NCBI GenBank assembly: GCA_023457175.1
Contig: JAEWMM010000324.1
Coordinates: 1 to 9,250, forward strand
DNA: 9,250 bases
From: Bacillota bacterium
GTDB lineage: Bacteria; Bacillota; Clostridia; Oscillospirales; Ruminococcaceae
Direction: 5' to 3'
In this document: positions 1 through 7,091 of the stretch, in pieces
How the letters are laid out: the number at the start of each line of letters is the position of its first letter
How positions within the stretch are numbered: position 1 is the stretch's first letter
The notes under the pieces: model-generated
What the model saw: only the letters and a program-made list of their open reading frames with translations
Databases searched by the model: none
Told to the model about the DNA's origin: nothing
Program-made: the position numbers and the translations under genes

Positions 1-231
1 CCCCGTCACGGCGACGGGAATCAGCGTCAGCCCGCAGGCGGTGAGCACCGCGCCAAGGTTCAGCCTGCTGCACAGGGCGGCCCAGCCGAATAGCAGCAGC
101 CCCACCGCCGCGCCCACGAGCGGAAAGCCCGCCATCATATAACGCATATTCTGTGCGTTCCAGTCGGTTTTGGGGACAGGCAGGCGCGAGAACATGGCAA
201 AAGCCAGCGCAACAGATCGCAAAGCGCTCAT
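1..231 (-). CDS. cobS: Adenosylcobinamide-GDP ribazoletransferase (cobalamin synthase), 3' end outside window
   Basis: CobS is an integral membrane enzyme. It joins adenosylcobinamide-GDP to alpha-ribazole (or its phosphate), the last assembly step of the cobalamin nucleotide loop. Only the first 77 residues are present; the reading frame is open to the left edge. Visible family signatures are FSRLPVP near residues 14-20, a W with NMRYM around residues 26-34, and then FPLVGAAVGLLLFGW, which starts the first membrane segment. A second hydrophobic stretch (LTACGLTLIPVAV) follows. The acidic metal-binding motifs of the family lie beyond the edge and cannot be checked. The ATG overlaps the cobU stop as ATGA. 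It is preceded by a purine-rich AAAAGGGGGG ribosome-binding site, which supports both the start and translational coupling. Identity is clear from the N-terminus and its place after cobU. Confidence 0.9.
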   Translation of the reverse strand, partial: MSALRSVALAFAMFSRLPVPKTDWNAQNMRYMMAGFPLVGAAVGLLLFGWAALCSRLNLGAVLTACGLTLIPVAVTG

Positions 232-755
232 ACCCGCCCCCCTTTTAATACAATCGGAATACCGCATACCACCTCGACCACGTTGTCAAAGCGCGCGGCC
301 AACGCCGCGTTGCAGCGGCCGAGCAGCCGAAGATAGCGTTGGGTATCGGCGTCGTAGTCAATACCGTCGGCAAAGACGTCGTTTGTTACCACTACCAGCC
401 GACGGCTGCGGCGCGCGAGATGCGCAATGCCGTCTAAAATCGCGGCTTCGACCTCCTGCCCGGCCCCCTGCGGCGAAAACAGCTCGTTTGCCGCCAGATT
501 TCCCAGACACTCCAGCAGAACCGAACAGCCTTCGGGCAGCTCGGCGTCGGGCAGCGCGCCCAGCGCGGTAAACCGCTCCAGCGTTGCAAACCCTTTGGCC
601 GCACGCAGGGCGCGGTGGCGCGCAATGCGCGCGGCGGCCTCCCCGCCAAAGGGCTGCATCGTCGCAATATAAAGCTTGTTGCCGACGCCCTTGAGCAGCG
701 ACTCGGCATATGCGCTCTTGCCGCTTGCAGCCCCGCCGATAATCAGCGCCGTCAT
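228..755 (-). CDS. cobU: Adenosylcobinamide kinase / adenosylcobinamide-phosphate guanylyltransferase
   Basis: This cytosolic bifunctional enzyme phosphorylates adenosylcobinamide and then transfers GMP to it, giving the adenosylcobinamide-GDP used by CobS. The protein has 175 residues, usual for the family. It opens with a Walker A loop, GGAASGKS (residues 7-14). It has the ATMQP segment (31-35) and RIARHR (43-48), whose His47 fits the position of the guanylylated histidine in the Salmonella enzyme (family knowledge). The C-terminus carries an EVVCGIPIVLKG segment (161-172). The usual VDCLT..L.N and SNEVG motifs appear as LLECLGNLAANELF (80-93) and TNDVFADG (124-131), a variant I associate with clostridial homologues. 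The start overlaps the cobT stop as ATGA. No good Shine-Dalgarno sequence precedes it, so translation probably depends on ribosomes finishing cobT. Confidence 0.93.
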   Translation of the reverse strand: MTALIIGGAASGKSAYAESLLKGVGNKLYIATMQPFGGEAAARIARHRALRAAKGFATLERFTALGALPDAELPEGCSVLLECLGNLAANELFSPQGAGQEVEAAILDGIAHLARRSRRLVVVTNDVFADGIDYDADTQRYLRLLGRCNAALAARFDNVVEVVCGIPIVLKGGRV

Positions 756-1837
756 ACGGTCACGGCGCCGTCAATCGCTTCGTCGGGGGCATCATAGGCG
801 GCCATGCCGATCTGTTTAAAGGTCGCCATATTTTTATAAACCTCCAGCGCCATGTCGAGCATCGGCACAGCGCAGACAGCGCCCGTGCCTTCGCCAAGGT
901 GCATACCGGCGGTTATCATCGGCTTGAGGCCGAGGGCCGCTAACAGCATGGCGGCGGCAGGCTCGGAGGAGACATGCGTCGCAATCATCGCCTGCGTCGA
1001 ACCGGGGCAGAGCCGCGCGGCCAAAAGCGCCGCCACCGCGCTGATAAAGCCGTCTATCAGCACCGGCACGCGGTAAAGCGCGCCGCCCAGAAAAATGCCG
1101 GTCAGCCCCGCAATATCCAACCCGCCCAGCTTTTGCAGCACGTCAAACGGGTCGTCGGCTTGCGGCGCGTGCAGCCGCACCGCCGCCTGAATCACCCGGA
1201 TCTTCTTGCGCATGGCCTGATCGCTCAAGCCCGCCCCGCGCCCGGTCACCTTGGTCACCGTCTTGCCGAGCAGCACCGCCGAGATGGCGCTGGCCGTGGT
1301 CGTGTTGCCAATGCCCATCTCGCCGGTCGCCAGCAGCTGATAGCCCTGCTGCTTGCAGCGGCGCACCAGCTCCATACCGCGCCGTATGGCCTGCTCGGCC
1401 TGCGCCGCCGTCATAGCGGCTTCTTTTGCAAGGTTGCGGGTGCCGCGCGAGACGGCGTAGTCCAAAAAGCCCTTGCTGTCGGGCGGATGGTTCATCCCCA
1501 TATCCACCGCAAAAACGTCCATGCCCGCCCGCTTTGCCATATAGCGGATGCAGGCGTGCCCACTCGCAATATTTTCGGCCACCAGCGCCGTAATCTCGCT
1601 GCCGGTCTGGGTGACGCCCTCGGCCACCACGCCGTTGTCGGCGCAAAGCACCAGCACCGCCCGGCGCTGTATGACCGGCAGCTCGCTGCCGGTGAGCGCC
1701 GCGATTCTGATCACGGCCTCCTCAAGCAGGCCAAGGCTGCCGACCGGCTTTGCAATCGCATTCCAGCGCGCGCCGCAAAGCCGCGCCGCAGCGTTATCGG
1801 GGGATTTTATCTGTCGGTTAAGCTCCTGAAAGTCCAT
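752..1837 (-). CDS. cobT: Nicotinate-nucleotide--dimethylbenzimidazole phosphoribosyltransferase
   Basis: CobT activates the lower-ligand base. It moves phosphoribose from nicotinate mononucleotide to 5,6-dimethylbenzimidazole or a related base, giving alpha-ribazole 5'-phosphate for CobS. Signatures in the 361-residue protein are KPVGSLGLLE (30-39), ADNGVVAEGVTQTG (66-79), GEMGIGNTTT (172-181), GRGAG (199-203), GGLDIAGLTG (238-247) and LGEGTGAV (314-321), whose Glu316 matches the family's catalytic glutamate. I place the start at 1837 because a GGAGAAGG ribosome-binding site lies correctly upstream of that ATG. The ATG at 1849 would add four residues (MEKD) and has no such site. The gene overlaps the end of cbiA by 20 bp. 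No lower-ligand synthesis gene (bluB, bza) is in the window, so the base used cannot be told. Confidence 0.95.
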   Translation of the reverse strand: MDFQELNRQIKSPDNAAARLCGARWNAIAKPVGSLGLLEEAVIRIAALTGSELPVIQRRAVLVLCADNGVVAEGVTQTGSEITALVAENIASGHACIRYMAKRAGMDVFAVDMGMNHPPDSKGFLDYAVSRGTRNLAKEAAMTAAQAEQAIRRGMELVRRCKQQGYQLLATGEMGIGNTTTASAISAVLLGKTVTKVTGRGAGLSDQAMRKKIRVIQAAVRLHAPQADDPFDVLQKLGGLDIAGLTGIFLGGALYRVPVLIDGFISAVAALLAARLCPGSTQAMIATHVSSEPAAAMLLAALGLKPMITAGMHLGEGTGAVCAVPMLDMALEVYKNMATFKQIGMAAYDAPDEAIDGAVTV

Positions 1838-3197
1838 ATCCTTCTCCATAAGCGGCCGCAGCGGCTAAAAAGTTTTTTGCCGCCGTGACATTTCCCTGCA
1901 AATAAAGGTGCGGAAAGCCCGCAAACAGGCTCGACGTGGCATGCACGGCGTCCCATGAACGGCCATCGGGCTTTTGCGCCTTAAACGCATCGCCGCAGCC
2001 GTCGCTCTGCCAGTAGTGAAATTCATGCGCTAAAAGCGCCTCGCCCGCGCAGCACAAGAGATTATTCCGCCGCGCCGCCAGCGTAATGTAGCCAAAGCGC
2101 CCCAGCCGGGTTCCGCCGGCCGCCGTTGCCGGAACAACGCCCGCCATCGGGTAAAAAACGCCTTTATCATCCTGCAATTGTTCATGCAGATATAAAAAAC
2201 CGCCGCATTCGGCCAGGCAGGGCATGCCACCCGCAATTGCGTTGCGGATATCGGCCAGCATAGCCCTGTTTTGTGAGAGCCGCCCGGCGTGCAGCTCCGG
2301 ATAACCGCCGCCAAGATACAACGCCTGTATATTTGACGGAAGGCTTCCATCGTTAAGCGGTGAGAAAAATACCAGCTCGGCGCCAAGCGCCTCAAACAAC
2401 GAGAGGGTTTCGTCGTAATAAAAGCAAAAGGCGTCGTCTCGCGCAACAGCCAGCCGCACGCGATGCGGCAGCGGCGTAACGGCCTGCGGCATAAACTCCA
2501 GCGGCGGCGCGGCTTGCGCCAACCCAAGAAGCGCCTGCAGGTCGATGTGCTGCAACGCGGCCTCACCCAGTCGATCGAGCTTTTGCGATAAACCCGCTAT
2601 TTCGTCGGCGGTTACCAACCCCAGATGGCGGCTTTGCAGCGTGCATTCCGGCAGCTCGGGCAGAAAGCCCAGCACCGGCAGTCCGGTTTCGTGCGCGATG
2701 ACGGGGGCCGCACGGTCATAGAACGCCTTGGCGCATCGGTTTAAAATAACGCCCGCCAGCTGCGAGGGGCGGCGCAAGCTGTCAAAGCCGCGCACCGTCG
2801 CCGCAAGCGACAGCGCCGCGCCCTTGGCCGACAGCAGAAAAATAACCGGCGTATTCGTCGTGCGCGCCAAATTCCAGGCGCTGGCCGCGTCGGTCACACC
2901 AACGCCGTCGTAATAGCCCATCGCGCCCTCTATCAGCGCGACGTCACCGCTGCCGCCGCACTCGGCTAAAAGCCGGGTCGCCGTCGGCGCGTCCGAGAGA
3001 AAGAGATCAAGATTATAGCTGGGCAGCCCCAGTACCCTGCGGTGGAACATTGGGTCGATGTAGTCCGGGCCGCTTTTAAAGGCGACCGGATGCTTGCCCG
3101 CCAGCTCAAAGGCCCGCAGCAGCGCCAATGTCAGCGTCGTTTTACCCTGCCCGCTCGAAGGGGCGGCCAATAACAACCGCGGCAGCGTCTTAATCAT
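1818..3197 (-). CDS. cbiA: Cobyrinate a,c-diamide synthase (glutamine-hydrolysing)
   Basis: CbiA uses ATP and glutamine to amidate the a and c acetate side chains of cobyrinic acid (cob(II)yrinate in the anaerobic route). The 459-residue protein has the two expected parts. The N-terminal dethiobiotin-synthetase-like ligase domain carries the P-loop APSSGQGKTT (12-21), KSGPDYIDP (41-49) and IEGAMGYYDG (89-98). The C-terminal class I glutamine amidotransferase-like domain (about 245-459) carries LGGGYPELHA (295-304), the nucleophile Cys331 in LAECGGFLYL, and HEFHY (391-395). His430 in AGFPHLYL is my best guess for the catalytic histidine. The residues after it (LYLQGNV) differ from the more usual HF..NP form. 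The start overlaps the cbiET stop as ATGA. The lack of a CobQ-type pattern and the position in the operon favour CbiA over CbiP. Confidence 0.95.
   Translation of the reverse strand: MIKTLPRLLLAAPSSGQGKTTLTLALLRAFELAGKHPVAFKSGPDYIDPMFHRRVLGLPSYNLDLFLSDAPTATRLLAECGGSGDVALIEGAMGYYDGVGVTDAASAWNLARTTNTPVIFLLSAKGAALSLAATVRGFDSLRRPSQLAGVILNRCAKAFYDRAAPVIAHETGLPVLGFLPELPECTLQSRHLGLVTADEIAGLSQKLDRLGEAALQHIDLQALLGLAQAAPPLEFMPQAVTPLPHRVRLAVARDDAFCFYYDETLSLFEALGAELVFFSPLNDGSLPSNIQALYLGGGYPELHAGRLSQNRAMLADIRNAIAGGMPCLAECGGFLYLHEQLQDDKGVFYPMAGVVPATAAGGTRLGRFGYITLAARRNNLLCCAGEALLAHEFHYWQSDGCGDAFKAQKPDGRSWDAVHATSSLFAGFPHLYLQGNVTAAKNFLAAAAAYGEGYGLSGA
1840..1847 (-). promoter_or_regulatory. Ribosome-binding site that decides the cobT start
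   Basis: On the minus strand this reads GGAGAAGG, with the GGAG core six bases before the ATG at 1837. It lies inside the last codons of cbiA, so cobT translation is likely coupled to cbiA. It also contains part of the alternative upstream ATG at 1849, which argues against that start. Confidence 0.7.
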
Positions 3198-4393
3198 ATC
3201 TGTGCGCCACCCCCGCTGATAATATAAACCGGATTTTGCGCCGCCATAATATGATAACGCCCCAGCGGCTCGGCGCGGCTGACCGCCACCTGCACCGTCT
3301 CGGTATCCCGAAGATTCAGCTCGTTAAAAAGGCTGACCGCCTCGGCAATCGTCTCCAGCGTGACGGCGGCAACCACAAGGCGCACCTGCGGATTTTTCTC
3401 GATCAGCAGCGCGACAATCTCGCGCAGCCGGCCGCCGCTGCCGCCGATAAAGGCCGCGTCGGGCGCGGGCAGCATCCGCAATACGTCGGGCGCCATGCCC
3501 TCAATACAGGTCAGGTTAAATGCGCCCAGCCTCCTGGCGTTTTCGGTAATTAAGCGGCAGCCCTCGGCCTTTTTCTCAATAGCGTACACCCGGCCGGCGT
3601 CGAGCGAAAGCGCCGCTTCGACCGCCACCGAGCCGGTACCCGCACCAATGTCAAAGACAATATGGTTATCCAAAAGCCGCAGCTTTGAAAGCGCGACGGC
3701 GCGCACCTCGCTTTTGGTCATCGGAATATCGCCGCGGGTAAACGCCGCATCCGGCAGGCCGAAGCCCACCCGTTTTCTTCGCGCGGAGTTCTGCACCAGC
3801 AGCACCGACAGCGGCGAAAACCGCCGCTGCGCCAACTGCGCCGCCGTGCCGCTGTAAACCTGCTGCGCCGCGGCGCCTAAATCCGAGCCGACAAAAGCGT
3901 TGAGCGCCCCCAAGCCGCATTCGGTCAGCGTTTGGCACAGCGCGTCGGGCGTCTGCGCGCCGCCGGTGAGAAAAAAGCACTCGGCATGGCGCGAGACCTC
4001 GTGCGCCGCATTGCAGTCAGCCCCATGCGCCGAGCAGAGCCGCCAGCCCTGCCACGGCATTTGCAGCGCCGCGCTAAGCGCCTGCACGCTCGATATGCCC
4101 GGCAGCACCGTTACCTCGTGTCCGGTCAGCAGCGGCAGCAGCAGTCTGGCGCCGCTGTAAAAGCCGCTGTCTCCGCTCATGAGCACACAGGCGGAATCGG
4201 CCTGCGCGGCGTTGATAGCGGCGGCAATCTCTCCGGCGTTGACAGCGGCAATGCCGCGCGGCGGGGCAATGCCCGCGCTGTCAAGCAGCCGCGGCGCGCC
4301 GAGCACCAGCCCGGCGACATCCAGCGCCCGCTGTACGTCGGGCAGGCAGCCCTGCCAAACGCCCGTGCCATAGCCCGCAATTGTCACCCGCAT
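3194..4393 (-). CDS. cbiET: Fused cobalt-precorrin-7 C5-methyltransferase / cobalt-precorrin-6B C15-methyltransferase (decarboxylating)
   Basis: This fusion of CbiE and CbiT corresponds in layout to CobL of the aerobic route. It methylates C5 and C15 of the corrin ring and removes the carboxyl group of the C12 acetate, using S-adenosylmethionine. Residues 1 to about 203 are a tetrapyrrole methylase domain: AGYGTG (6-11), MSGDSGFYSG (72-81) and LPGISSVQALSA (97-108). Residues about 213-399 are a Rossmann-type methyltransferase: an FTRGDIPMTKSEVRA entry (218-232), then VFDIGAGTGSVAVEAAL (246-262), the SAM-binding loop, and FIGGSGG (315-321). I start it at 4393 because MRVTIAGYGTG is the normal CbiE N-terminus and an AAAGGGGGA ribosome-binding site precedes it. 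The frame stays open 27 codons upstream to an ATG at 4474, but that stretch has no homology I recognise and no ribosome-binding site. Confidence 0.95.
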   Translation of the reverse strand: MRVTIAGYGTGVWQGCLPDVQRALDVAGLVLGAPRLLDSAGIAPPRGIAAVNAGEIAAAINAAQADSACVLMSGDSGFYSGARLLLPLLTGHEVTVLPGISSVQALSAALQMPWQGWRLCSAHGADCNAAHEVSRHAECFFLTGGAQTPDALCQTLTECGLGALNAFVGSDLGAAAQQVYSGTAAQLAQRRFSPLSVLLVQNSARRKRVGFGLPDAAFTRGDIPMTKSEVRAVALSKLRLLDNHIVFDIGAGTGSVAVEAALSLDAGRVYAIEKKAEGCRLITENARRLGAFNLTCIEGMAPDVLRMLPAPDAAFIGGSGGRLREIVALLIEKNPQVRLVVAAVTLETIAEAVSLFNELNLRDTETVQVAVSRAEPLGRYHIMAAQNPVYIISGGGAQI

Positions 4394-4529
4394 CGCCCGT
4401 CCCCCTTTAAATAAAATATCGCTGTTCTCAAAAGTTTTCGGCTTCAGGTAGTACCGGCAAAAGGCGCACGTCATCGCTTAAATGCTCAGAATACGCGCCA
4501 TATTGCTCACCGCCCCGCGCCGGTGTTCT
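4394..4529 (-). other. 136-bp gap between cbiJ and cbiET, no gene recognised
   Basis: This is by far the longest non-coding stretch in an otherwise tightly packed operon. It begins (transcript sense) just after the cbiJ stop with a short GC-rich inverted repeat and ends with the cbiET ribosome-binding site. In the cbiJ frame the sequence stays open for 33 codons after the TGA, down to a stop at 4430-4428. In the cbiET frame it is open back to 4474. Neither extension resembles a family I know. I found no clear -35/-10 promoter pair and no U-tract terminator. It could be a decayed small gene, an untranslated regulatory leader or simple spacer. Confidence 0.5.
4508..4525 (-). repeat. Short GC-rich inverted repeat just after cbiJ
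   Basis: CACCG at 4508-4512 and CGGTG at 4521-4525 form a perfect 5-bp stem with an 8-base loop. It starts four bases past the cbiJ stop. No run of U follows on the minus-strand transcript, so it is not a normal factor-independent terminator. In a GC-rich sequence a stem this short may be chance. Confidence 0.3.
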
Positions 4530-5324
4530 TCATGGAATCTCCCACTGCTTTGCGCCTGAAACAGCGCCCTGATCGGTTGTCAGAAAGTCTGTCAGCTTTA
4601 TTTTGAGTTGCTCTAGCGTATCGCCTGTGTCCTCAGGCCGCCTGACCAGAATTGTCTGCACGCCGCACGCCCTCGCGGCAGCCAGCTTTTCGGGGAAACC
4701 GCCCGGCGCGCCGCCGTCCTTGGTCACGAGCGTTTCGATACCAAGCTGCTCAAACAGCGCAACGTTGAGCGCCTGAGAAAACGGCCCCTGCATGGCGATA
4801 ATATGGCTTTGCAAAAAGCCCAGCGCCGCGCATTGTTCAATTGCCTCGGCCGTGGGCAGCACGCGGGGGTAGCAGCGCCCGGCAAAATTGTGTATACGCG
4901 TATATTCCGCCAGTTCCTTAGAGCCGGTGGCGATCAGCACCCGGCCCGCGCTTTGATCAAGATGCCGCGCCGCCTGCGCCACCGACGAAACGACGACGCA
5001 GCCCTGCGCGTCGCTGCCCGGACGCAGCAGCCTGAAATATAAAAGCCCGGTTGCCCACGCCGCCGACCGAATGTTTCGGGTGACCTCACAGGCGTAGGGG
5101 TGGGTGGCGTCGATGACACAGTCAAAGCGCCGCTCTGTTATCAGCGCCGCCATACCCGCCGCATCGAGTCGCCCGACCCGAACGGTCAGCCGGTCGCAGG
5201 GCGGCAGCAGCGCTCCGGCATAGTCGCTGGCTACGCAGAGCGTCGCCTGTATATCCCGTTGCAGCAGCCAGTCAAGCAGCGGATGACTGTCCGCCGTTCC
5301 GCCAAAAATCAAAAGCTGCTTCAT
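4530..5324 (-). CDS. cbiJ: Cobalt-precorrin-6A reductase
   Basis: CbiJ reduces cobalt-precorrin-6A to 6B with a nicotinamide cofactor. The protein has 264 residues, about the same as Salmonella CbiJ. Family marks are the N-terminal LLIFGGTADS (4-13), a Rossmann-like nucleotide-binding start; CVIDATHPYA (69-78), strongly diagnostic; IATGSKEL (131-138); IIAMQGPFS (175-183); and TKDGGAPGGFPEKLAAA (201-217), where the common TK(E/D)SG form has Gly in place of Ser. LVRRP (226-230) closes the fold. The last 30 or so residues are a hydrophilic tail ending QWEIP. The start overlaps the cbiH stop as ATGA, with GAGG seven bases before the ATG. Unlike most junctions here, it is followed by a 136-bp gap. 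Confidence 0.94.
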   Translation of the reverse strand: MKQLLIFGGTADSHPLLDWLLQRDIQATLCVASDYAGALLPPCDRLTVRVGRLDAAGMAALITERRFDCVIDATHPYACEVTRNIRSAAWATGLLYFRLLRPGSDAQGCVVVSSVAQAARHLDQSAGRVLIATGSKELAEYTRIHNFAGRCYPRVLPTAEAIEQCAALGFLQSHIIAMQGPFSQALNVALFEQLGIETLVTKDGGAPGGFPEKLAAARACGVQTILVRRPEDTGDTLEQLKIKLTDFLTTDQGAVSGAKQWEIP

Positions 5325-6049
5325 CGCTTCGCCTCATAGCCGCGCAGCGTTATCATTTTGCCGCCGAGCTCGACCGTTTTGCCGTTGCCGATGAAGACGG
5401 TGCAAAACATGCCCGCCGAAAAATCGCGCAGCTGCGACAGCGGCATCAGCCGGGCGGTTTCTCCATCGCGCCCGATGTTTTCGGCCACGCCGCAAAGGGT
5501 ATCGCCGCCGCGGTATTGCAGCAGGATATCGCAGGCGCGCTGAAGATGGCCGGTGCGCTTTTTGCTGCCCGGATTGTATAGTACAACCGCAAAATCGCCC
5601 ATGCCCGCGCCGTGCAGCCGCTTTTCGATCACGTCCCAGTCGACAAGCAGGTCGGAGAGCGAAATAACCGCATAATCCTGCATCAGCGGCGCGCCCAAAA
5701 GCGCCGCGCCGCTCTGCGCAGCCGTCACGCCCGCAATGATCTCAAGCGTGACCGGGCCGGAGGGCTCCCAAAGCTCATAGAGCAGCCCTGCCATGCCGTA
5801 AACGCCCGCGTCGCCGCTGCATACCATGGCGACATTCTGGCTTTCGGCGAATTTCAGCGCCGCGCGGCAGCGCTCAACCTCGCTTTTCATCGCGGTAGAG
5901 AAGTAGCGCTTATCCGGAAAGGACGGCCGCACCAGATCAATATAGGCGGTGTAGCCGCAGATTAAATCGCAGGCGGCCAGCGCGGCGCGCGCCGCACCGG
6001 TCATACCCTCGGCACGGCCGGGGCCGCTGCCCACAACAGATAGTTTCAT
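5321..6049 (-). CDS. cbiH: Cobalt-factor III / precorrin-3B C17-methyltransferase (ring contraction)
   Basis: CbiH methylates C17 and contracts the tetrapyrrole ring to give cobalt-precorrin-4, the defining step of corrin formation. It is a 242-residue tetrapyrrole methylase, close to Salmonella CbiH in length. The N-terminus VVGSGPGRAEGMT (5-17) is the glycine-rich loop. CGYTAYID (31-38), VCSGDAGVYGMAGLLYE (76-92) and IAGVTAAQSGAALLGAPL (105-122) match CbiH/CobJ. VVLYNPGSKKR (155-165) and the GNGKT near residue 221 are also typical. There is no C-terminal iron-sulfur extension of the kind seen in some longer CbiH proteins. The ATG has an ideal AGGAG six bases upstream. It begins after a 37-bp spacer from cbiG, so its translation looks independently initiated rather than coupled. 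Confidence 0.95.
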   Translation of the reverse strand: MKLSVVGSGPGRAEGMTGAARAALAACDLICGYTAYIDLVRPSFPDKRYFSTAMKSEVERCRAALKFAESQNVAMVCSGDAGVYGMAGLLYELWEPSGPVTLEIIAGVTAAQSGAALLGAPLMQDYAVISLSDLLVDWDVIEKRLHGAGMGDFAVVLYNPGSKKRTGHLQRACDILLQYRGGDTLCGVAENIGRDGETARLMPLSQLRDFSAGMFCTVFIGNGKTVELGGKMITLRGYEAKR

Positions 6050-6064
6050 TTTGTTCTCCTTTAT

Positions 6065-6085
6065 AGCACCGCTTCTTACAGTGCT
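6065..6085 (-). repeat. Stem-loop in the cbiG-cbiH spacer
   Basis: On the minus strand AGCACTG and CGGTGCT flank a 7-base loop (TAAGAAG). They pair over seven positions with one G-U wobble. On the plus strand the same position would be a C-A mismatch, so the structure suits the operon transcript. It sits just after the cbiG stop and ahead of the cbiH AGGAG site. No U run follows, so readthrough is expected. A role in message processing or stability is possible but unproven. Confidence 0.45.
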
Positions 6086-6086
6086 T

Positions 6087-7088
6087 TTAGAGCGTTTTCA
6101 TAATGCGCACAATATGCGCGGCGCGGGCTACCGCCATCGTCACGCCGTCAAAGGCCCGCTTTTTGACCAGCAGCGCGCCTTTGCTGCCTAAAACCGCGCT
6201 GCGTTCGCAGACATTATCCACCCCCGTGGTTCGCCGCACAAAATCAGACGCGGTAAAGTCGCCGGGCAGCGCTGTGAGCGCCTGAGCCGAAAAGGTGACG
6301 AGCGGCAGCCCCGTATTATGGCAAAAATCCAGCAGCCCCGCCTCGTTGGCCTTAAGGTCTATGCTGCACACCTGACTAAAGGCGCGCGGCTCAAGGTTAA
6401 AATCTGCGCAAAGGCGGTTAAACGCCGCCTGTATGTCCGTCGCCGGCGTATATTTTTTGCAGCCGACGCCCAGCGTAAGAACCGGCGGGACAAGATGCAG
6501 CGCCGAATCCGCATTGGCTTTTATGCCAATTTTAACGTCGAAGGGCGGGTGATCGGTCAAGACAATCTGACCCTCAAGCGCAGGGTCGAGCACCGCCGCA
6601 AAGCTGCTTTTTAAGCGGATTGCCTCGTGAGACAGCAGCCGCGCCGAAACCTGCTTGATGCGCTCAGGGTTGCAGATGGCATAGCCCTGCTCGGCAGCCC
6701 AGCTGTCGACGGCAAAAAGGCCGTTGCAGTCGGTGGCGGTGGTAATAACCGCCTGCGCGTCCAGCAGCGCGGCCAGTCTTTTTGCCAACGCATTAGCCCC
6801 GCCGATATGGCCCGATAGAATCGGAATAACAAATTCGGCGCGTTCGTCGATGACCAGCACGGCCGGGTCACAGGTTTTGCTGTCTGCAAAGGGGGCGACC
6901 GCCCGCACGGCAATGCCCGCCGCGCCGATGAACAGCAGCGCGTCCGCCGTGTTAAAATGCTGCGCCGTCCAGTCGTGCAGCCCGTCCTTGGGGCAGCGCC
7001 CGGCGCTGCTTTCATCGGGCAGCAGCGCACGCAGCCGTTCTGCCAGCAGCAGCCCTTTTTCGGAAAATGCCAGCATCGCAAGCTTCAT
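6087..7088 (-). CDS. cbiG: Cobalt-precorrin-5A hydrolase
   Basis: CbiG opens the delta-lactone of cobalt-precorrin-5A and releases the two-carbon fragment extruded at C20 as acetaldehyde, a step specific to the anaerobic pathway. The 333-residue protein has all three expected parts. The N-terminal domain contains LFIGAAGIAVRAVAP (52-66), DPAVLVIDE (74-82) and LSGHIGGANALA (91-102), all diagnostic. A variable middle region follows (about 140-200). The C-terminal domain starts at LGVGCKK (206-212) and includes FTASDFVRRTTGVDNVCERSA ending near residue 298, then LGSKGALLVKKRAFDGVTMAVA. The start is three bases after the cbiF stop. A GGAGG lies 11 bases upstream, slightly far, but MKLAMLAFSEKG is the normal N-terminus. 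It is not fused to a methyltransferase, as CbiG is in some bacteria. Confidence 0.95.
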   Translation of the reverse strand: MKLAMLAFSEKGLLLAERLRALLPDESSAGRCPKDGLHDWTAQHFNTADALLFIGAAGIAVRAVAPFADSKTCDPAVLVIDERAEFVIPILSGHIGGANALAKRLAALLDAQAVITTATDCNGLFAVDSWAAEQGYAICNPERIKQVSARLLSHEAIRLKSSFAAVLDPALEGQIVLTDHPPFDVKIGIKANADSALHLVPPVLTLGVGCKKYTPATDIQAAFNRLCADFNLEPRAFSQVCSIDLKANEAGLLDFCHNTGLPLVTFSAQALTALPGDFTASDFVRRTTGVDNVCERSAVLGSKGALLVKKRAFDGVTMAVARAAHIVRIMKTL

Positions 7089-7091
7089 GCC

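Noticed and set aside
974..1888. A 304-codon open frame on the plus strand opposite cobT
   Set aside because: Its translation is rich in Arg, His and Ala with no recognisable motif, and it lies antisense to a clear CobT. It is a codon-bias shadow of a GC-rich gene.
3360..4414. Several plus-strand open frames of 80-165 codons opposite cbiET
   Set aside because: They are low-complexity Arg/Ser/Ala-rich products antisense to a well-supported gene, with no ribosome-binding logic.
4394..4474. A 27-residue N-terminal extension of CbiET containing CAFC
   Set aside because: The ATG at 4474 has no Shine-Dalgarno site, and the normal CbiE N-terminus begins at the ATG at 4393 with a strong site. The extension is more likely an open frame in the spacer.
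4394..4529. A possible internal promoter ahead of cbiET
   Set aside because: There are AT-rich bases near 4405-4425, but no -35 and -10 pair with normal spacing could be found.
6065..6089. Stem-loop as a factor-independent terminator after cbiG
   Set aside because: On the minus strand the stem is followed by ATAAAGG, not a U run. On the plus strand there is a short T run but the stem has a mismatch and no gene ends there.
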